Below are positions 5,841 to 14,900 of a DNA stretch of 31,794 bases, one piece after another (the first letter of the stretch is position 1; every line of letters starts with the position of its first letter). The notes below the pieces were generated by a model. The model ran no database searches, was not told the DNA's origin, and saw nothing but the letters and a program-made list of their open reading frames with translations. The stretch is taken from the NCBI GenBank assembly GCA_902767455.1, contig CACXHH010000191.1:1-31794 (forward strand), given 5' to 3'. The position numbers were made by a program, and so were the translations under genes. This DNA is from an uncultured Eubacteriales bacterium. GTDB taxonomy: Bacteria; Bacillota; Clostridia; Christensenellales; Borkfalkiaceae.

Positions 5841-7280
5841 TCAATCTATAAGACAGCGTTTTACCGCGTCAAGCCAAAGTTCGTACGTTTCGTCGTCACG
5901 CGTTTCGGGCAAGAAAGAAAGGAGTTCGCCGCCGCCCTTATACGCGAGCCCGAGCGCCTTCAAGCACATTTTGACCGAGCCGAGCACGGTGGCTTCTTTG
6001 TTGAGCGGAACTTTGACGGGCACTTGCAGCTGGTCCGCCTGAAACTGCATAAGGAATTTGTTTTCGCTTGCGCCGCCGTCGGCTTTGACGAAATCGAGAT
6101 CTATCCCGCTCGCCTGCTGCATTATATCGAAAAGTTCTCTCGCGGCGTACGCCATGGCCTCGAGCGCCGCCCTTACGACGTGCGCCTTTTCGGAGCCGCG
6201 CGTAAGCCCGTAAATAAGCCCGCGAGCTTCGCTCTTCCAGTGCGGAGCGCCAAGCCCCGTAAACGCGGGAACGAAACATACGCCGTTGGTAGAAGTAACG
6301 GAACGAGCGAGCGTTTCCGTTTCGGCGGCAGAAGTTATCATGCCGAGATTATCGCGCAAAAACTTTATCGCCGTACCCGCATTGAATACGCTTCCTTCAA
6401 GCGCGTAAGTCACTTTGCCGTCGACCTTGTACGCTACCGTCGAGATAAGCCCCTTATCGGTATGGCAGATCTTGTCGCCCGTGTTGAAAAGCATAAACAG
6501 CCCCGTGCCGTAAGTGACTTTTGCGCTTCCCTTTTCAAGACAGTCCTGCCCGAAAAGAGCCGACTGCTGATCGCCTATAACGCCCGCTATAGGCACTCTG
6601 TTTCCGCCGAAATCGGCAAAGCCGAACACCTTGTCGTTATCGAGAACTTCGGGAAGTATCTCGCGCGGAATACCGAATATCTTTAAAAGTTCGTCGTCGT
6701 ACGACATGGTATGTATATTATACAGCATCGTGCGGCAGGCGTTGGTGACGTCGGTAACGAAGTTTTCGCCCTTGGTCAGGCGGTAAATGATATAGCTGTC
6801 CACCGTGCCGACTCTGAGCCTTCCCGCTTCGAGCGCCTCGCGGACTTTGGGAACGTTGTCGATCAGATATTTGATCTTACTCGCCGAAAAGTACGCGTCG
6901 ACGACAAGCCCCGTCTTATCGTAAATGAGCCGTTTGGTTTGCGCGGACATTGACTCGCAGAAGTCTTTAGTCCTTCTACATTGCCAGATAATCGCGTTAT
7001 AGAGCGGTTTACGGGTAACGCTGTCCCAACAGAGAACGGTTTCGCGCATGTTGGTAAGCGAGATACCGATAACATCGCCGTCGACCTTGTCGTAAGCTTC
7101 GTTCAAGCACATACGAGTAGACAAGAAAATGTCTTCGGCTTCTTCTTCGACCCAGTCGGGCTTGGGGTAGATCTGGTCGACTTCTTTTTGCTTGACCATC
7201 TGAAAACTTCCGTCGTTCACGTCGTATACGCAGGAGCGGACGGAAGTCGTTCCCACGTCAAGACCTATAATATAACTCAT
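5841..7280 (-). CDS. glpK: FGGY-family carbohydrate kinase, probably glycerol kinase
   Basis: 479 residues. The N-terminal phosphate-binding motif is GLDVGTTSVRSCVYD (residues 5-19). GDQQSALFGQ near residue 240 supplies the catalytic Asp, GTGLFMLFNTG follows, and ALEGSVFNAGTAI, FVPAFTGLGAPHW and DGGASENKFLMQFQAD are close to the glycerol kinase pattern. It phosphorylates glycerol to sn-glycerol 3-phosphate in that family, the substrate of PlsY, which is also in this window. Two positions near the sugar-alcohol pocket differ from typical GlpK: TNMRET instead of TNQRET and WQCRRT instead of WQDRRT, so another polyol or sugar is possible. There is no facilitator or dehydrogenase nearby. No Shine-Dalgarno precedes the ATG; the message is predicted leaderless. 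Confidence 0.8.
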   Translation of the reverse strand: MSYIIGLDVGTTSVRSCVYDVNDGSFQMVKQKEVDQIYPKPDWVEEEAEDIFLSTRMCLNEAYDKVDGDVIGISLTNMRETVLCWDSVTRKPLYNAIIWQCRRTKDFCESMSAQTKRLIYDKTGLVVDAYFSASKIKYLIDNVPKVREALEAGRLRVGTVDSYIIYRLTKGENFVTDVTNACRTMLYNIHTMSYDDELLKIFGIPREILPEVLDNDKVFGFADFGGNRVPIAGVIGDQQSALFGQDCLEKGSAKVTYGTGLFMLFNTGDKICHTDKGLISTVAYKVDGKVTYALEGSVFNAGTAIKFLRDNLGMITSAAETETLARSVTSTNGVCFVPAFTGLGAPHWKSEARGLIYGLTRGSEKAHVVRAALEAMAYAARELFDIMQQASGIDLDFVKADGGASENKFLMQFQADQLQVPVKVPLNKEATVLGSVKMCLKALGLAYKGGGELLSFLPETRDDETYELWLDAVKRCLID

Positions 7281-7315
7281 ATATATATTTTACTATATAT
7301 TAAGATACTTTTCAA
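7281..7315 (-). promoter_or_regulatory. Promoter placing the start site on the glycerol kinase ATG
   Basis: Minus strand: -35 TTGAAA (7310-7315), 17-base spacer, -10 TAAAAT (7287-7292), six bases, then ATG (7278-7280). Predicted start at 7280, the first base of the coding region. No ribosome site. Confidence 0.6.
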
Positions 7316-7412
7316 GACGTTTTTGAAAATTTATATCAAAGAATATTTTATTTTCTCGCTTCACTCTTTTTTTGACTTTTAAAAATACAAATGACGTTTC
7401 GTATACATAATA

Positions 7413-7418
7413 TATAAT
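7413..7418 (+). promoter_or_regulatory. TATAAT box abutting the murG start codon
   Basis: TATAAT ends exactly before the ATG at 7419. With ATGACG (7391-7396) as a weak -35 at 16 bases, transcription would begin inside the coding region, so the functional -10 may instead be the overlapping CATAAT (7406-7411). The murG ATG has no Shine-Dalgarno. The true promoter is unresolved. Confidence 0.3.
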
Positions 7419-8471
7419 ATGAAAACTCTCGTAATGACAGGCGGCGGAACGCTCGGGCATTGCAGACCGTGCCTTGCGCTCCTTCCGTACGTTAAAGACC
7501 ATTTTGACAAAATAATTTACGTCGGCTCGGAAACAGGGCCCGAAAGACGAGCGGTCGAAGGAACACTTGATTATACGTGCATACCTACCGTAAAATTCGT
7601 AAGAAGCTTTAACCTTAAAAACCTTACAATTCCGTTCAGGCTTGCAAAAAGCGTGGCGTGCGCGGAAGCTATCCTTAAACGCGAACGCGCTACGCTCGTA
7701 TTTTCAAAGGGCGGGTACGTCGCTTTGCCCGTATGTATCGCCGCGGCAAAACTTTCTATCCCCGTCGTCAGCCACGAATCGGATCTGACGGTCGGGTTGA
7801 GCAACAGGCTCACCGCAAAAAAGAGCAAATTCTTTCTGACTTCTTTTAAAGAAACGGCGGAAAAATATCAAAACGGCGTTTACGTCGGACCGCCGCTTTC
7901 AAAGGAAATACTCGCCGACCGAAAACTTGCTTCAAGAGAAAAATTTTCACTTGACTTTAAGAAGCCCGTGCTTCTCGTCGTCGGCGGAAGCAGCGGCGCA
8001 AAAGCCGTCAACGATTTCGTTCGCACTTATGTTGACGAGTTTTTGAAAAGCTATGAAATATTGCACATATGCGGGGAAAAACATATTTCGGGCGTAAAAA
8101 AACGCGGGTATTGCGAAGTGGGATTTTTAAACGATATGTCGCTCGCCTACTCGTGCGCCGATCTCGCGCTGTCAAGGTGCGGCTCGAACACGGCTTTCGA
8201 GCTTCTCGCAAGGAATATCCCGACGCTTTTCGTGCCTCTCCCCGCAAAAGCTTCACGCGGGGATCAGATAGAAAACGCAAGATATTTTACCGAGAAAAAA
8301 CTCGCGTTGAGCGTCAAAGAAGAGGAGCTATCCGTGGCAAAAGTTTCGGAACTCTTATCCGAACTTTCAAAAAACAGAAAGAGTTTTGCCAAAAATATGC
8401 GTGAATTCGTTCCGTTGAACGCGCTTGAAAAAACGTCTGAAATTGTCATTTCCGTAGCGAAAAACGATTGA
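7419..8471 (+). CDS. murG: UDP-GlcNAc:lipid I GlcNAc transferase
   Basis: 350-residue GT-B glycosyltransferase of glycosyltransferase family 28, which makes lipid II at the inner face of the membrane. Motifs: TGGGTLGH (residues 7-14), FSKGGYVALPV (near 94-104), SHESD (near 117-121), VGGSSGAKAVN (near 189), and the donor-site region RCGSNTAFELL followed by SRGDQIENA (near 282). The SRGDQxxNA form, rather than HQTxNA, is common in clostridial MurG. It lies outside any division/cell-wall cluster, divergent from the glycerol kinase gene and just before a WYL regulator. No ribosome site precedes the ATG, but starting later would delete the first beta strand. Confidence 0.85.
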   Translation: MKTLVMTGGGTLGHCRPCLALLPYVKDHFDKIIYVGSETGPERRAVEGTLDYTCIPTVKFVRSFNLKNLTIPFRLAKSVACAEAILKRERATLVFSKGGYVALPVCIAAAKLSIPVVSHESDLTVGLSNRLTAKKSKFFLTSFKETAEKYQNGVYVGPPLSKEILADRKLASREKFSLDFKKPVLLVVGGSSGAKAVNDFVRTYVDEFLKSYEILHICGEKHISGVKKRGYCEVGFLNDMSLAYSCADLALSRCGSNTAFELLARNIPTLFVPLPAKASRGDQIENARYFTEKKLALSVKEEELSVAKVSELLSELSKNRKSFAKNMREFVPLNALEKTSEIVISVAKND

Positions 8472-8503
8472 CTGACGACGTAAGGTGTGATAGTATATTA
8501 TCA
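8468..8503 (+). promoter_or_regulatory. Promoter and candidate operator of the WYL regulator gene
   Basis: -35 TTGACT (8468-8473) overlaps the murG stop codon. After a 17-base spacer comes the extended -10 TGATAGTAT (8488-8496). A near-palindrome TGATAGTATATTATCA (8488-8503; seven of eight pairs match) covers the -10 and the expected start, a position suited to autorepression. Confidence 0.6.
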
Positions 8504-8541
8504 AAAATACTGTTTAAGCGCCGACGCGCCAACGAGAAAAG

Positions 8542-9465
8542 ATGAAGTTTCAGATACTGATAAATATCCTTATCACGCTGTTATCGAGAAAATGCGTGAC
8601 AGCCGAACAGATCGCCGCAAGATACGATATATCTAAGAGAACGGCGTATCGCTACATACAGGAGCTGTCGATAACGGGCGTTCCGATAGTCGCCGCCAAA
8701 AACGTTCGCGGCGGATATAAGATAGCCGACAGTTATCGCCTTCCCGCAACTTTTTTCACCGAAAAGGAATTTGCAACTTTAACGGCGATGGTCAACTCCA
8801 TAAAGAGCCAGCTCGCGCACTCGAACGAGCTTGAAACACTTCTCGAAAAGCTGACCGCCGGCAGACGCGAATACGAAGAGATAACGATAAGTTCTTCTTC
8901 GCTCGTCATAGACGGAACGGGCTGGGCGGCGGACGAAAAACTTTCGCAAAAACTCGCCGTTATCACCAACGCGGTTGAAAATTCGAGATTACTTAAAATC
9001 GAATACGGCGACGGAAACGGCAACGTTTCGGAACGCATTATCGAACCGCACGCGCTCGTGTTGAAGAACGGGCGGTGGTACGTTTACGCCTTTTGCAGAA
9101 TGCGTGAAGATTTCAGGCTCTTTAAGGTCGCGCGCATACGCTACGCCGAAGACGAAGGCGAGTTTGAAAAAAGGCCTTTCGATCCCGTTATCAAGCCTAT
9201 CAACGAGTGGCAGAACGCGGGAAAGCCCGTCGAGATGACGCTCAAACTTTTGTCCGAAGTAAGGGGTGAGATCGAAGAGTGGCTCGGCGTGGACAACGTT
9301 TTTTCAGCCAACGACGAGATTTACGCGCACGCTATTTTGCCGTATAATAACAATCTCGTTTCCGAGATAATGCGTTACGGGAATAAAGTGACGGTTATGG
9401 CGCCCGCCGAACTCAAACGCGACGTCATTTCCGCCGCAAAACAGATAGTCGAAATGTACAAATAG
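8542..9465 (+). CDS. HTH-WYL transcriptional regulator (YafY/DeoR-like)
   Basis: 307 residues. Residues 1-60 form a winged helix-turn-helix (VTAEQIAARYDISKRTAYRY, then GYKIADSYRLP), and residues about 140-225 a WYL domain with the signature region GRWYVYAFCRMREDFRLFKVARI. A C-terminal WCX-like extension runs to the end. WYL domains sense ligands such as nucleic acids or nucleotides in some systems, but no ligand can be assigned here. The ribosome site is weak (GAG, five bases before the ATG). It has its own promoter with a palindrome over the -10. It is followed by the terminator hairpin at 9543-9572, which lies between it and the convergent foldase gene. Confidence 0.88.
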   Translation: MKFQILINILITLLSRKCVTAEQIAARYDISKRTAYRYIQELSITGVPIVAAKNVRGGYKIADSYRLPATFFTEKEFATLTAMVNSIKSQLAHSNELETLLEKLTAGRREYEEITISSSSLVIDGTGWAADEKLSQKLAVITNAVENSRLLKIEYGDGNGNVSERIIEPHALVLKNGRWYVYAFCRMREDFRLFKVARIRYAEDEGEFEKRPFDPVIKPINEWQNAGKPVEMTLKLLSEVRGEIEEWLGVDNVFSANDEIYAHAILPYNNNLVSEIMRYGNKVTVMAPAELKRDVISAAKQIVEMYK

Positions 9466-9542
9466 ATTAACGACTTTGCTCAGGTGTCGTGAGCAACCTG
9501 TAAATTCGGATTGCGGTCGACTATTCATAATTCATAAAAAAA

Positions 9543-9572
9543 CGCCGCGGCGCTTAAAAAAGCGTCGCGGCG
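9543..9572. terminator. Terminator of the foldase lipoprotein gene, possibly bidirectional
   Basis: CGCCGCGGCGCTT (9543-9555) pairs with AAGCGTCGCGGCG (9560-9572) with one G-T pair. On the minus strand the stem is followed by seven T residues (9536-9542), a classic terminator for the gene ending at 9588. On the plus strand it is followed by ATATTTTG. Confidence 0.88.
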
Positions 9573-9587
9573 ATATTTTGTTTAAAA

Positions 9588-11648
9588 TCAGGAAGCGCTC
9601 GTTTCGGTAAGATCCTTATAAGCGTTGGTGAAGTATTTGACCTTGGTTTCGTCGTTACGGTAAGAGTTGATGAACTTGTTGGCGATCTTGCTTATTTCAC
9701 TGCTCGTTACGGCGTTGAGCTTGATCTGCTTATAGTTATAAGCGACGGTGCCCTTAACGTCCATATCGGCTTTGAAGGTAGCTTCGTCCGTTTCAACGTC
9801 GTAAGGTTCTTCAACGATCTTGGTGCAAACGATGACATGGATACCGTAATCGGTGATTACCATCGTGTAAGCGCCGACGCCTTCTTCGACTACGAGTTTA
9901 GCCGCCGCGGCGAATTCGGGAACGTAGTTGGTTGCCGAAGTATACGGAGAATAGAGATAACCGTATTCGTTGGAAAGGCTACCGGGGTCGGTGGAGAATA
10001 CGTAAATAGCGTCTTTTATCTTGTTGAGAGTTTCTTCGTTGAAGTCTACGAGCATACCGAATTTATCGGTGCTTTCAAAGCTCTTCTTTTCCATACCCAT
10101 AGTGGCGGTAAGGAAGGTGCTTACGAATTCGTCAAACGCGTAGGCGTTGGGGGTAGCTTTGAGAATGTTCCACTTGGTAAGGGTAACGCCGTTGTCGTCT
10201 TTTTCTTCGTAGCCGTCTTCGTCTTTGACTTCGACGGTGCCGAGATACCGCTTGTAGTCGGCTATATCGGAAACGGTGTATTTATCTTCAAAGGTGAAGA
10301 CGCCGTTGTCGTAAGTACCGTAGTTGAGATATACCCAGCTATCTCTTCTGTCGAGAGCGTAAAGCTGACGAGCGAGCATTGCTCTGTACTCGATTATTTC
10401 GCGTTCGGAAACATTTTCGGTAGCCTTGAAAGCGTTAAGCTGAGCCGTCTGTTCGTCGTTGAAGCCGATGAGAAGGTTTGCAACGTAGCCGTAACCTTCA
10501 AAGGGGTTATAGAGAACGAGGCTCGTATCGGAAGCCGAGTTGAGCGCCGTTTCGTAAGCCGAATAGTCGTTTCTGTAAAGTGCCTTCTGGTTTTCGTACT
10601 CAACTTTGTACTGCCCCCAGAGAGAATCGCCGTAAGTAGCGTCGGCGCCGAGAAGCGTTTCCTGAACGGAAGCCGTCAAAGAATCTTCGTACTTAGCTAC
10701 GATAGCGCTTTCCAACTGAGATTTGATGTTGTCGGCAAAGTAGGTATAGTTGAGAATATTGTCGGCGTTCTGCGAATAATCGACGTATTTGTCTTTATTG
10801 CTCTGGTCGACTTCTTCGGAATTTATAAGCCCTTGATTTACGAGGAACTCTTTAACAGAGTTGAAATCTCTCTTTCTCGCGGTGGTGGAAAGGTCTATCT
10901 TATAAGCCTTCCATACGGCCATATTGAGATCGTAAGTATTCGTATACTCCTGTTTGAGCTGATCTACGCCAATATCGAGCGTAAGGTCGGCAACGAGATA
11001 ATCGTAGTCTTCGGGAGTCTGAAGTTTGAGTTCTTCTTCGGTGAGATCTTCTTCTTCGTCTTCCGTGGGCGCGGTTCTCGCGGTGTAAGTCACGTCTTCC
11101 TTTTCGTCGGCGGAATCGTCGGCGTCGGCGTAAGTGTCGATAAGGTTGTTGACGCTTTTTCTTATATTATAATTTACCTGAGCGATCTCGTATTCGGTAA
11201 GGTATTTTTTGAGCGTTTCGATATCGCCCTTCTTGGGATCGATAGCCGTGCCGCCTGCCGTAGCGCTCGTCTTGAAATACTTCTCGAACTCGGTAAGCGT
11301 ATTTTCGCTTGCGGTAAGCGCGTTGTTGTAGGTTTTTGCAAGTTCGATACGCGACTGCTGGACAACTATCCTGTTGTTTACGAGATTGTCGAGAACGGCC
11401 TGATACGCGCGATCGAGCGTATAGCTGTAATACTGAACGTATTGATAACCGTAAGAAACGTAGCCGGAAACGAGCTGACGTTTATAGATCTCTTCCTTTT
11501 CGACCTGGTCGGAGATCTGAACGGTAGCTATGACCTGAGCCATATCTCTGTCGGTGTTGGTGGTTATCCATTCGCAACCGGCGAACGCCGCGAGCGACAG
11601 ACTTACCGCCATGATTAGGCAAATAATTTTAGCAACTGTTTTATTCAT
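9588..11648 (-). CDS. Large lipoprotein, SurA/PrsA-like foldase (peptidyl-prolyl isomerase-related)
   Basis: 686 residues from the ATG at 11648, chosen because GGGAG lies ten bases before it and the signal peptide begins there; the longer open frame adds nine residues. The signal helix (residues 8-23) ends in a lipobox-like LAAFAGC, so the protein is probably lipid-anchored on the outer face of the membrane. An N-terminal SurA-like helical region (VLDNLVNNRIVVQQSRIELA, about residues 80-100) is followed by a very acidic linker (TEDEEEDLTEEELKLQ). The C-terminal part has a parvulin-type ending, AYTMVITDYGIHVIVCTKI near residue 605. Its place after mfd matches the prs-pth-mfd-foldase order of Clostridia. 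Catalytic activity is uncertain since the rotamase core is poorly conserved by eye. Confidence 0.65.
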   Translation of the reverse strand: MNKTVAKIICLIMAVSLSLAAFAGCEWITTNTDRDMAQVIATVQISDQVEKEEIYKRQLVSGYVSYGYQYVQYYSYTLDRAYQAVLDNLVNNRIVVQQSRIELAKTYNNALTASENTLTEFEKYFKTSATAGGTAIDPKKGDIETLKKYLTEYEIAQVNYNIRKSVNNLIDTYADADDSADEKEDVTYTARTAPTEDEEEDLTEEELKLQTPEDYDYLVADLTLDIGVDQLKQEYTNTYDLNMAVWKAYKIDLSTTARKRDFNSVKEFLVNQGLINSEEVDQSNKDKYVDYSQNADNILNYTYFADNIKSQLESAIVAKYEDSLTASVQETLLGADATYGDSLWGQYKVEYENQKALYRNDYSAYETALNSASDTSLVLYNPFEGYGYVANLLIGFNDEQTAQLNAFKATENVSEREIIEYRAMLARQLYALDRRDSWVYLNYGTYDNGVFTFEDKYTVSDIADYKRYLGTVEVKDEDGYEEKDDNGVTLTKWNILKATPNAYAFDEFVSTFLTATMGMEKKSFESTDKFGMLVDFNEETLNKIKDAIYVFSTDPGSLSNEYGYLYSPYTSATNYVPEFAAAAKLVVEEGVGAYTMVITDYGIHVIVCTKIVEEPYDVETDEATFKADMDVKGTVAYNYKQIKLNAVTSSEISKIANKFINSYRNDETKVKYFTNAYKDLTETSAS

Positions 11649-11864
11649 AAAAACACTCCCGATGAAGAAACGCAAACAGCCTTATCGTGAAATCGTCGCA
11701 TAGGCTTGCCCGCGATCGTGAGCTTTTTTTGCTTCGCCGTCAGGCGTTGATTGAAGCAAATTTACGCGGACTTTTTGCTGTCTTCACTTTAATATAAGTA
11801 TGCACGCACGCATAGTACGCGCTTTAACTTTATATATTATACCTAAACTTAAAAAATAAATCAA
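11649..11864 (-). promoter_or_regulatory. Promoter and long leader of the foldase lipoprotein gene
   Basis: The 303-base gap 11649-11951 holds no gene. Minus strand: -35 TTGATT (11859-11864), 17-base spacer, -10 TATAAT (11836-11841), start near 11829. This leaves a leader of about 180 bases. Within it, TTTGCTTC (11728-11735) pairs with GAAGCAAA (11753-11760), and an inner GCC-GGC pair also forms. No known riboswitch is recognised. No clear terminator follows mfd in 11865-11951. Confidence 0.65.
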
Positions 11865-11951
11865 GGTTTTTTTTACAATTTGTTTGCTTTTCTTCCTTAT
11901 TTTACAAACTTTTTTAACAAACGGACTGAACGCAACCCGTCTTTTTAGCCG

Positions 11952-14900
11952 TTACTCTTCCGAAACGGGGCATTCGAGCGCGAAAAGCATAAACTTTTCG
12001 GCGAATTCGGCTTGCGCGTTCGCGCCGCCTTCAGCCCTGAGATTTATTACGGGATTGACGTCGAAAGTAAGCACCGCCCCGCCCTTATGGGCGTTGAGCG
12101 CAAGAGTCAGCCTGCCGTCCTTGAAGGAATTTACGTCTTTTATAACGAGCTTTGCTTCGTCCTTTCTCACCGTAAGCTTGATGACTTCGAGCTTTTTAGC
12201 CATGCGTTTGAGCTTGGAAATAAGTATTAAATTTTCAACGTTTGGCGGGAGTTCGCCGTACAATTCGCGTATGGAATCGCGGACGCGGTTTTCGTCGGCT
12301 AAATCTCGTATCTCGGCGATAGCCTTGTACATATCAAGCCTTTGCGCCGAAGAAGTGACGTACCCGTCGGGGATATACGCGTCAAGACGAACGTCGAGCT
12401 CGGTTTCGAATTCCTTAGTCACTTCGCCGAGCTGCTCTTTTAAAAGCCTTGAATACAGTTCGTAACCTATCTTATCCATGTGCCCGTGCTGTTCGCGGCC
12501 GAGAACGTTGCCCGCGCCCCTTATTTCAAGGTCGCGCATGGCTATCTTGTAGCCGCTTCCCAACTCCGTGTATTCCATAAGCGCCGAAAGCCGTTTGTAC
12601 GCAGACTCGGTAAGCACCTTGTCGGGCTTGTAAGTAAAATAAGCGTGAGCCACGCGGTCGCTTCTGCCGACGCGTCCTTTCAGTTGATAGAGCGTAAACA
12701 GCCCGAGCATGTCCGCGTCGATAACGACGAGCGTGTTGGCGTTGGGAACGTCTATGCCGTTTTCGATTATGGTCGTCGCGACGAGAACGTTATATTCCCC
12801 CGCAAAGAAAGCCATTATCTGCCCGTCAAGCATATCTCTGTTCATCTGCCCGTGACCTACGACGACTTTCGCTTCCGGCACGGCGTTTTTGACTTCGTCG
12901 GCAAAAGAATAAATGCTTTCGACGTGGTTATACAGTATAAACACCTGCCCGCCGCGCGCAAGTTCCTTGACGATAGCGTCGCGTATAAGCGTGATGCTCT
13001 CTTCCGTCACGTACGACTGAACGGGTATCCGCTTTTGCGGCGGCGTTAAGATAAGGCTTATATCGCGTATGCCCGAAAGCGACATGTGAAGCGTTCTCGG
13101 GATAGGCGTCGCGCTCATTGTGAGAGTGTCGACGTTGTTCTTCATAACGCGGAGTTTTTCCTTGTGTTCGACGCCGAAACATTGTTCTTCGTCGAGAACG
13201 AGAAGTCCTAAATCTTTGAACGAAACGTCTTTGCCGAACAGACGGTGCGTTCCGATAACGATATCGATCTCGCCTTCCGCTATCTTTTTGACGTTTTCCT
13301 TTATCTTTTTGGGGCTTTGGAATCTGTTGAGCACGCAGCTTCTTATGCCGAAGTGCTTAAATCTGTCGACCACGGTGCGGTAGTGCTGTTCGGTGAGAAT
13401 GGTCGTCGGCGCGACGATGGCTACTTGTTTTCCGTCCATACACGCTTTAAAGCACGCGCGAAGCGCGACTTCCGTCTTTCCGAACCCCACGTCGCCGAGA
13501 AGCAACCTGTCCATTATCTTTTCGCTCTCCATATCGTGCTTTATCTCGGCTATGGACTGTACCTGATCTTCGGTAAGCTCGAACGGGAACTCGTTTTCAA
13601 ACTCGGCGGTCAGCTCGTTATCGCGTGAAAACGCAAAGCCTTTTTTCGTCGCCCTGTCTTTATACAGCTTTTTAAGGTTGACGGACATCGCCGATATCGA
13701 AGCCCTTACCCGCTCTTTCAGCCGCTCGAATTCCCCGCCGCCGAGCTTGCTGAGCATAGGCGCCTGCTCGCCGCCGAGATACTTGGTGAGTTTATCCATC
13801 TGGTCGGTCGGGATATACATAAAATCCCCGCCGGCGTATTCGAGTGCGACGTAGTCTTTACTGCCTTCGGTGGTAGTTATCCTTTCGGTGCCGCGGACTA
13901 TACCTATACCGTAAGTTTCGTGAACGGCGAAGTCGCCCGTCTCGGGCGCCGAAAAGTTTTCGTTGCGACGCTTTTTGACGCGTTTATCCTTGTCTTTTAC
14001 ACCCGATACGAACACGTCGAGCGCGCCTATTACGACGAGCTTTTCGTCGTGAAGGATAAATCCGTCCGAAAAATAGTAATCGGTAGCGTACGCTTTTCCG
14101 TCGGTATCGGCGTTGTCTGTGCAGAGAATTTCCACTCCGCGGGAATACATCATATCTGCCGTAGAGCGGCTTCGTTGCTCGTTTCCGCACGCGATAATCA
14201 CCTTATAGCCCGACTTTTTCCAGTTTTCGACGTCGGTAACGAGATTCTCGGCGTTGCGCTGATACTTTGGCGACGGCATGGAGTTTATGCGCACGGTATC
14301 GAGCGGCGAATAAATCGAAACGGTCGAATTTATATTTTGCATCGAGTGGCACGGAAGCGTTATCTTTTCCGTGACTTTATAATGCGGTACGAGATTTTCG
14401 AGAGTGAAATCGAACGCTTCGCCGGCTTCCATAAGCGACGTAAACCTTGAAGCGTGCTCGCTGTAAACGCCGGAAGCTACGTCGGCTATCATTTTCGGCT
14501 CGTCGTAGAACACGGCTTTACAATCGGTAAATATCCTGAAAATATCGTTGGTGGTATTTTTCAGCAGCGGAATAACGAACGATAAAACAGCGGAAGTATA
14601 GTCGGCGTTGTCGAGCGTGGACATTATTTCGCCGTAAATAGCCGAAGATTTAACGCGAGCGCCCGAAGTTTTAAACTTCTTCTTGCTCTCGGCAAGCCTT
14701 TCGCGGATATATCCGACGTCGTTTTCGTCAATAAAATAGTCTACGGTCGGAAGGCAGAAGAACGAACGGACTTCGTCGCCCGCGCGCATATCCTCGTCGA
14801 TAACGCGTATACGCTCGAGCTCGTCGCCGAAAAAGTCGCATCTATAAGCGGTATCGGAGTTTACGGGATAGACTTCGAGTATATCTCCGCGAAGCGCAAA

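Noticed and set aside
9481..9500. CAGGT/ACCTG hairpin after the WYL gene as a terminator
   Set aside because: Only five pairs and no T-run; the strong hairpin at 9543-9572 is the better candidate.
9837..11618. A 593-codon open frame on the plus strand, antisense to the foldase lipoprotein gene
   Set aside because: No ribosome site, no family resemblance, and its composition is that of a complement of the real gene. The biased codon use of the true gene (few codons whose complement is a stop) explains its length. The minus-strand gene has a signal peptide, promoter, ribosome site and terminator.
13920..14450. A 176-codon plus-strand frame inside mfd, and similar frames at 12480 and 13245
   Set aside because: Shadows of mfd with basic, low-complexity translations and no start signals.
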